Origin: Astragalus membranaceus
Lineage: Eukaryota; Streptophyta; Magnoliopsida; Fabales; Fabaceae
Length of the DNA: 64,000 nucleotides
Assembly: GCA_039519185.1 (NCBI GenBank)
Contig: CM076849.1
Coordinates: 68,566,784-68,630,783, forward strand
Direction of reading: 5' to 3'
Under the pieces are notes generated by a model. The model saw only the letters and a list, made by a program, of their open reading frames with translations, ran no database searches and was not told the origin of the DNA. Shown here in pieces: positions 57,001 to 64,000 of the stretch. The first letter of the stretch is position 1. The number at the start of each line of letters is the position of its first letter. A program made the position numbers and the translations under genes.

Positions 57001-57378
57001 TACCTCAATATGATCCCCTCCGAAGGTTTATTAAGGAGGAGACTCCATGCGAATGCTACAACTTTAGACGGGGAACTACTTTTCAACCGCTCATACGGCT
57101 CTTGTGGCCCCATCACCGTCAGAGGTCTATTGAGGTTATTTTAATGCTGATGGGCACAACTCAAAAATTATGTCCAAATTTAAATGTATCATACCAAAGT
57201 CACGACCCAACCAATTAACTAAAGATCGGAAGAAGTAGATGGAGAACAATTATAGAGGCATACCAAAGTATGACCCAATCAATTAGCTAACATATACCAG
57301 AGTCGCACAAAAAAATCACATCTAAAAAAGAGATGAGTTGCCGACTATAGATTATCTCGACACATCACAGGATAGAGG
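57001..57378. repeat. U5: start of a further PME upstream segment
   Basis: Homologous to U3 40045-40430 (CTTTTCAACCGCTCATACGGC..., TGCTGATGGGCACAACT). A Gypsy LTR cuts it at 57379, so any fourth PME gene would lie beyond that element, outside this window. Confidence 0.8.
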
Positions 57379-59926
57379 TGTAACACCCTAAATATTTAAT
57401 TAATTTATTTAATTAAGTATTTAGGAATTTATTTTACTTAGTTGGATATAATTTAATTAAGTGAAATTATGTTAAAATGGTGTAGGTGGTATTAGAAGGT
57501 GGAGGCGCCAATTAGATGAACTTGGGCTTAAGTGAAAAGCCCAAGCCCATGATCCATGTAATAGGCGAAGTGCTAAGTCATTGGGGATTAGGGTTTTGGC
57601 TAGGCATTTGCGAATTGAGAATAGAGAATAGAGAGAGGGAGAGGCGCCGTGGAGAAGAGAAAAAGAAAGGAGAGGTCGCGAGCTCAAGGAGGAAGAGGAA
57701 GTGACCCGTTGCTGTGGTTCTGTTCGTGACTGTCTCTAGGGCTCCTGTTCTTCAAATCCAAGGTAAGGGGAGTTCTATCTTTCTATATAATAGATGTTTA
57801 TGATAGGTTTTAGGGTAGGGTTAGCCTAGATCTATCCATGATCATGTATGTGTATGTGATTTCATGTTTTGTTGATGATTTATGCGTGATGCTCATGATT
57901 GATGGCTGAAAAATCCCTTTGGTTGGTGTTATGGGCGCCTAGGGCCCCATATGTTCGATTTTGTGTTGCTGGATTTTGTGCAGGATTTGGCGCCCCATGG
58001 CTGGGCGCATGTTTCCATTGTCTGTGTGTGTGTGTTGTGTGCGCATATGGGGTTTTGGGTGAAACTTCGAATTCTGGGCATATTTTACCGTGCCATCTTT
58101 TGCATTTGCGTGCCCAAATTCAATTTTAAACATTTTGGCTCGAGTAGTTTTATTTTTGCACGTGTCATTCTGGAGTTGTCTCGGTGGGTGTTGCTTGTGT
58201 GCACATATGGGGTGTTTTGGGTGAAACTTCGAATTCTGGGCATATTTTACCGTGCCATCTTTTGCATATGCGTGCCCAAATTCAATTTTAAACATTTTGA
58301 CTCGAGTAGTTTTATTTTTGCACGTGTCATTCTGGAGTTGTCTCGGTGGGTGTTGCTTGTGTGCACATATGGGGTGTTTTGGGTGAAACTTCGAATTCTG
58401 GGCATATTTTACCGTGTCATCTTTTGCATTTGCGTGCCCAAATTCCATTTTAAACATTTTGCCTCGAGTAGTTTTATTTTTGCACGTGTCATTCTGGAGT
58501 TGTCTCGGTGGGTGTTGCTTGTATGCACATATGGGGTGTTTTGGGTGAAACTTCGAATTCTGGGCATATTTTACCATGCCATCTTTTGCATTTGCGTGCC
58601 CAAATTTAATTTTAAACATTTTGGCTCGAGTGGTTTTATTTTTGCACGTGTCATTTTGGAATTGTCTCGGTGGGTGTTGCTTGTGTGCGCATATGGGGTG
58701 TTTTAGGTGAAACTTCGAATTCTGGGCGTATTTTACCGTGCCATCTTTTGCATTTGCGTGCCCAAATTCAATTTTAAACATTTTGGCTCGAGTGGTTTTA
58801 TTTTTGCACGTGTCATTTTGGAGTTGTCCCGGTGGTCACCCCAGTGACGTTGTGAAGCCGTATTGAGTTCTTTAAAAATCCTTTTTGCGTATAACCAACA
58901 GTTTTAACGCTTTAGTGTCAAAATGGATGATTATGACGATGATGCCCTTAGTGGCTAGTTAAATGACGTTTTTGCCCTTAGTGGCTAATATTAATGATGA
59001 TGATGTGCAAATGACTGTTTTGCCCTTAGTGGCCATTGTTTGTTTGATGACGTTTGTGGATAAGCGACGATGAGGCCACAAAGGCTAAGCGACGATGATA
59101 ATAAGTGACGATGAAATATAGCGACGTTGTTGTATGTAATTATAAACTGACAGGTGCTGTGCCTCTTATTTGGCAAATTGGTAAGTGACGGGCCACATAG
59201 CTGACTGTGATTGTGTGTTTGTGTGTGGCGGATGTCATAGTGTCTCATGTATTCCATGTGCATGAACCCAGCGACAATGAGGCCATAAAGGCTAAGCGAC
59301 GATGAGGCCATAAAGGCTAAGCGACGATGATGAAAGGTACCTCATGCATATGCCCGCGAGTGGGTTGCATTTCATATATTGACATGACATTGTGATGAGT
59401 TGTTGTATTGACGTAATTGATGACTGTGATGTGGCTACTCTTGTGCTGTGACTTTGACTTATTGCTTATCATATGATTTATTATATGGATTGAATTGGAC
59501 TCACCCTTCTGTTTGAATGTTACCCCTATGCGGTAACGTGCAGGTGATCACGAGTGAAGACCTAGCTAGGTATCTTCACTAATTATGAGTCGGGTCGTCA
59601 TGCTCTGATACGTAGCACTCAGGGGGGAAAACGAACTCGATGTTTTAAGACTATTTTGGTTGTTATATGTTATTTGATGGTTTTCTCTTATTTATACTTT
59701 CCGCTGCGTAGTTGATTTTATTGATGTCACGGTTGTGGTGACGATGACTGATGCTTGAGTTTTTCCCCATTGGGGGCGTGTTACGTATTGCACATTTATT
59801 GACGTTGAACTGTTTTATTGAAGTGCGGTGTTTTGTTTGAAGTGTGTGTAACATTCCTTGCGATGAAAAGAAATTTTGAAACTCTGATTTTACAATTAAA
59901 TTAACGGGTAGAAAAGGGGTGTTACA
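57379..59926 (+). repeat. 5' LTR of the Gypsy element
   Basis: 2,548 bp, TGTAACACCC to GGGGTGTTACA. Related to 1-1383 at its right end. It has five tandem 162-bp units (58041-58850) and runs of GATGACG/GGCGACGATGAGGCC-type repeats at 58920-59330. No gene. Confidence 0.9.
58041..58850 (+). repeat. 162-bp tandem repeat in the Gypsy LTR (5 copies)
   Basis: Units begin with GC(A/G)CATATGGGG at 58041, 58201, 58363, 58525 and 58687. The first unit is 160 bp and the others are 162 bp. Each contains CTTCGAATTCTGGGC and CATCTTTTGCAT. The period is divisible by three, so long frames run through on both strands (plus 57951-58706, minus 58781-57939). These frames are not genes. Confidence 0.93.
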
Positions 59927-59930
59927 TTAG

Positions 59931-59942
59931 TGGTATCAGAGC
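59931..59942 (+). other. Primer-binding site of the Gypsy element
   Basis: TGGTATCAGAGC, complementary to initiator Met-tRNA, lies four bases after the LTR end. Confidence 0.93.
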
Positions 59943-60048
59943 AGTTCGGTCTGTCCGGCCAATGTTGTCTTGTCATAGTGTCTTATGCAATTAAGAATTT
60001 GTTAGATTAGTTCTGAATGTTTGGTTTGTGCTGTAGTGATAATTTGAA

Positions 60049-63000
60049 ATGGCTGGGAGAAACGATGCTGCTCTTGCTGCTGCGCTGCAAGCTATGGCTC
60101 AGGCTGTGCAGAATCAGCCGAATGCTGGAGAGAACGCTGGTTTTCGGAGTCTGACTACTTTCCAGAGAGAGAATCCGCCCACTTTTAAGGGCAAATATGA
60201 TCCAGATGGTGCTATGGCTTGGTTGAAAGAGATCGAGAGGATTTTCAGGGTGATGGACTGTACTGTTGAGCAGAAGGTCTGTTTTGGTACTCACATGTTG
60301 GCTGAGGAGGCCGACGACTGGTGGTTGGCTACTAGGCAGAGGTTGGAGGCTGTGGAGGAAGAGATTACCTGGGAGGTATTCAGCAGAGAATTTCTGAGAA
60401 AATATTTTCCTGAAGATGTCCGAGGAAAGAAAGAAATAGAGTTCCTGGAACTGAAGCAGGGTGGTATGTCTGTGACGGCGTATGCGGCGAAGTTTGTGGA
60501 ATTGGCAAAATTCTATCCGCACTATAGTGAGGCTACAGCCGAGTTTTCGAAATGCATCAAGTTCGAGAATGGTTTGAGGCCTGATATCAAAAAGGCCATT
60601 GGTTACCAGAAGATCCGTGTGTTCGCTGATCTGGTTAATAGTTGTAGGATCTTCGAGGAGGACAGTACTGCACATTACAAAGCTGTGTCTGAGAAAAAGG
60701 GTAAGTTTCCGAGTCGAAGCAAGCCGTATGAGGTTCCTGCGGGTAAGAGTTATCAGAGGGCTGCTGGAGGTAAGAAGACTAGTGGGGGAGATGCTCCTAC
60801 TAGCATTGTCTGTTTTAAGTGTGGCAAACCTGGCCACAAGAGTACTACATGCGGGTCTGATGAGAGAGTTTGCTACCGTTGTGGTAAAAAGGGTCATATG
60901 GCGGCCGAGTGTAAGGTCAAGGATGTGGTGTGTTTCAACTGTGGTGAGTCTGGGCATATCAGTGCAAAATGTACAAAGCCGAAGAAAGAAAGGTCTAGTG
61001 GGAAAGTGTTCGCATTGGCAAGAGAGGAGCCTGATGAGAGGGATGGTCTTATTAGAGGTACGTGTTTCATTAACGGTACTTCTCTAAAATCTCTTATTGA
61101 TACTGGTGCTACCCATTGCTTTATATCTGTTGATTGTTGTAAAAGATTGGGTCTTGTTTTATCTGCTATGTATGGGGATATGGTTGTCGATACTCCTGCG
61201 AAGGGGTCGGTGATTACTTCCCAGGTGTGTTCTCAGTGTGCCGTGTCGATCTTCGGCAGGGACTTTGTTGTGAATTTTGTTTGCTTGCCGTTGAGAGGTC
61301 TGGATGTAATCTTGGGCATGGACTGATTAGAGAATAACCACGTTCATATCAACTGTCGTAGCAAGTCGGTTAGTTTCGGGGAAGAAGATTCTGTTTTGGT
61401 ATCCGCTAGTCAGTTGAAGAAGTTGAGGAAAGAAGGAGTTCAGCTATTTTCGTTGATGGCATCGTTGTCTGCTGAGAGTCAGGCTGTTATTGAAGAACTG
61501 CAAGTGGTACGCGAGTTTCCTGAGGTTTTTCCTGACGAAATTCCGGGTGTGCCGCCGGAGAGGGAAGTTACGTTTTCGATTGATCTTGTACCTGGTACGA
61601 GGCCTGTGTCTATGGCACCGTACAGGATGTCGGCGTCGGAATTGTCGGAGTTGAAGACGCAACTCGAAGAATTGCTTGAGAAAAAGTTTGTGAGACCGAG
61701 TGTATCACCGTGGGGAGCTCCGGTATTGTTGGTAAAGAAGAAAGATGGGAGTATGAGGTTATGTGTGGACTATCGTCAGTTGAATAAGGTAACTATCAAG
61801 AACAAGTATCTGCTTCCGAGGATCGATGATTTGATGGATCAGTTAGTGGGTGCCCGTGTTTTCAGCAAAATTGATTTGAGGTCCGGATATCATCAGATTA
61901 AAGTGAAGGATGAAGATGTTCAGAAGACAGCGTTCAGGACAAGGTTTGGGCATTATGAGTATTCAGTGATGCCGTTCGGTGTGACCAATGCACCTGGTGT
62001 ATTTATGGAATATATGAATCGTATTTTCCATAATTACCTAGATCGGTTTGTGGTGATCTTCATAGATGACATTCTAGTTTATTCTAAGTCGGAGGAAGAG
62101 CATGCTGAGCACCTGAAGTCAGTATTGGAAGTTCTGAAAGAGAAAAAGTTGTATGCTAAGTTATCAAAGTGTGAGTTCTGGCTGAAAGAGGTGAGTTTCC
62201 TTGGGCACGTGATTTCTGGTAATGGTATTGCGGTTGATCCGGCAAAAGTGGAAGCAGTGTTGGAGTGGGAGGCTCCGAAGTCCGCAACAGAGATCAGAAG
62301 CTTTTTGGGTTTGGCTGGGTACTACAGGAGGTTCATCGAGGGTTTTTCCAAGTTGGCCCTTCCGTTGACTCAGTTGACTTGTAAGGGTAAAGTTTTCGTT
62401 TGGGATGCTCGGTGTGAGGAAAGTTTTATGGAACTGAAAAAGAGATTGACAACGTCGCCTGTTTTGACGTTGCCTAATACGGAGGAACCGTTTGTTGTAT
62501 ATTGTAACGCTTCGAAGATGGGTCTTGGTGGTGTGCTGATGCAAGATGGGAAAGTCGTTGCGTATGCGTCGAGGCAGTTGCGAGTTCATGAGAAAAACTA
62601 CCCTACGCATGATTTGGAATTGGCTGCTGTGGTATTTGTGCTTAATATTTGGAGGCACTATCTTTATGGTTCGTGGTTTGAGGTGTTCAGTGATCATAAG
62701 AGTCTGAAGTATCTGTTCGATCAGAAAGAGTTGAATATGAGACAGCGTCGGTGGTTGGAGCTCTTGAAGGATTACGACTTCGGTTTGAATTATCATCCCG
62801 GCAAAGCTAATGTCGTGGCTGACGCTTTAAGCCGGAAGTCTTTGCATATGTCGGCAATGATGGTGAAGGAATTAGAGTTGATTGAGGAATTCCGAGATTT
62901 GAGTTTGGTTTGTAGAATGACACCTCGCAGTGTCAAGCTGGGAATGTTAAAGATCGATAATGACTTTCTGGGCAGCATCAGAGAGGCTCAGAAGTCAGAT

Positions 63001-64000
63001 GTCAAGTTGGTAGATTTAATTAATGGGGTTGGTCAATCTGAAGATGAAGATTTCAAATTGGATTCTCGTGGTGTGTTGAGGTTCCAGGGTAGGATCTGTG
63101 TTCCGGATGATGCGGAGATGAGAAAGGCAATTTTGGAGGAGGGTCACTGTAGCAAGTTGAGTATCCATCCTGGAGCGACGAAAATGTATCAAGATCTGAA
63201 AAAGATGTTTTGGTGGTATGGTATGAAGAGAGATGTGGCATAGTTTGTGTATGCCTGTTTGACCTGTCAAAAGTCGAAGGTCATCAGAAGCCTGCAGGGT
63301 TGATGCAACCGTTGGAAGTTCCAGAGTGGAAGTGGGATAGCATTGCGATGGACTTTGTGACGGGATTGCCGAATACAGTTAGGGGTCATGACGCTATTTG
63401 GGTGATCGTTGATAGGTTAACGAAGTCTGCTCACTTCATTCCTATTAATGTCACTTATCCGGTGTCGAGGTTGGCAGAGGTCTATGTCAAAGAAATTGTG
63501 AGGTTGCACGGTGTTCCGAAGAGTATTGTGTCAGATAGGGATCTGAGGTTCACTTCTGAGTTTTGGACGGGTTTGCAAAAGGAATTGGGTTCAAAGTTGA
63601 AAATGAGTTCGGCATATCATCCTCAGACAGATGGTCAGTCAGAGAGGACAATTCAGTCGTTAGAAGATTTGTTGAGAGCTTGTGTCTTGGAACAAAGGGG
63701 TTCATGGGATTCCTACCTTGCGTTGATTGAGTTTACCTATAACAACAGTTACCATTCCAGTATCGGGATGGCACCGTTTGAAGCATTGTATGGTCGAAAG
63801 TGTAGAACGCCGCTGTGTTGGTATGAGTCGGGGGAGAGTGTAGTGTTGGGACCGGAGATTTTCCGGGAGACTACAGAGAAAATCAAGATGATCCGTGAAA
63901 ATATGAAGGCTTCGCAGAGTTGCCAGAAGAGTTATCATGACAAGCGGAGGAAAGATTTAGAGTTTCAGGAGGGTGAGCATGTGTTCTTGAGGGTTTCTCC
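60049..64000 (+). pseudogene. Gypsy gag-pol polyprotein with stops and a frameshift, incomplete at window end
   Basis: Starts at ATG 60049 (MAGRNDAALAAAL). The gag core is about residues 40-210 (FKGKYDPDGAMAWLKEIERI, FLRKYFPEDVR). Three knuckles follow: CFKCGKPGHKSTTC, CYRCGKKGHMAAEC and CFNCGESGHISAKC. The protease DTGATH has its Asp near residue 351. After LDVILGMD a TGA (61324-61326, Trp expected) interrupts, and the frame continues through RT (LCVDYRQLNK, FSKIDLRSGYHQI, FIDDILVYSK), RNase H (VVYCNASKMGLGGVL) and the LSIHPGATKMY start of integrase. A TAG at 63241-63243 and a small deletion near 63277-63285 shift the frame. The integrase core (IVSDRDLRFTSEFW, SSAYHPQTDGQSERT) then runs to the window end. 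It would make all enzymes for reverse transcription and integration, but this copy is inactive as read. Confidence 0.92.

Larger units (their letters stand above)
57379..64000 (+). mobile_element. Ty3/Gypsy retrotransposon (5' LTR, gag, most of pol), runs off window
   Basis: It starts TGTAACACCC after AGAGG (putative left TSD) inside U5. The LTR runs to 59926, followed by a tRNA-Met primer site and a gag-pol frame to the window end. Three CCHC knuckles, the protease-RT-RNase H-integrase order and the HHCC/DDE integrase place it in Ty3/Gypsy. The lineage is not decided. Stop codons and a frameshift show that this copy is probably dead. Confidence 0.9.

Noticed and set aside
57939..58781. Long frames of 251 codons (plus) and 280 codons (minus) with repeated peptides
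   Set aside because: They arise from the 162-bp tandem repeat, whose period is divisible by three, inside a non-coding LTR. Both strands are open at once and no domain is present.
60007..60957. A 316-codon minus-strand frame opposite gag
   Set aside because: It lies wholly opposite the Gypsy gag, which has clear domains, and has none of its own.

Overview
This is plant nuclear DNA. It has spliced genes with GT-AG introns, Ty1/Copia and Ty3/Gypsy LTR retrotransposons primed by the plant initiator-Met tRNA (TGGTATCAGAGC), a CACTA (En/Spm) DNA transposon, LINE fragments, and pollen-type pectin methylesterase genes. The LTR types (SIRE/Maximus-like Copia, Ogre-like Gypsy solo LTR, Athila-like Gypsy) suggest a legume, probably of the clover/medic/pea clade. 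That placement is inference. No bacterial features are present.

Layout. 1-1383 is the right part of a Gypsy LTR. 1384-8650 is a CACTA transposon. It has a large palindrome behind a duplicated copy of its own promoter (1384-2302), subterminal repeats (2337-2580), a broken tnp2 transposase gene (3231-6816) and a broken second gene of the Transposase_24 type (6921-8650). 8651-10735 is a truncated minus-strand Copia element.

From about 10.7 kb to 57.4 kb runs a tandem array of pectin methylesterase (PME) units that have been heavily invaded by transposons. Each unit has three parts: U (upstream, with Gypsy and LINE relics), the PME gene, and D (downstream, with a LINE zf-RVT relic and a longer conserved AT-rich stretch). 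The order is D1-U1-PME1-D2-U2-PME2-D3-U3-PME3-D4, then a transposon block, then D5-U5. PME1 (21619-23630) and PME3 (41542-43575) are intact four-exon genes, each coding for 369 residues. PME2 (32402-35962) is a pseudogene. Datable insertions in the array include a SIRE-type non-autonomous element with TSD AAGTA (13077-19453) and a solo LTR with TSD GTTGA (26392-27309). Others are an Ogre-like solo LTR with TSD CATGG (28706-30898), a hAT-like element carrying a piece of a receptor-kinase malectin domain (30954-31670), a small LTR element with TSD CATCC inside PME2 (32476-34354), and a LINE 3' end present in both D3 and D5. Between D4 and D5 lie a broken Copia pol (46236-48616) and the 3' half of a minus-strand Athila-like Gypsy element (48617-54195).

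57379-64000 is the 5' LTR, PBS, gag and most of pol of a Gypsy element that runs off the window. Its LTR is related to the one at 1-1383.

The only host genes that look functional are the two PME genes. The most interesting signals are four: the shared U3/promoter block between a Copia LTR and a Gypsy LTR; the promoter-plus-palindrome inside the CACTA element; the captured malectin fragment; and the duplication history of the PME array.
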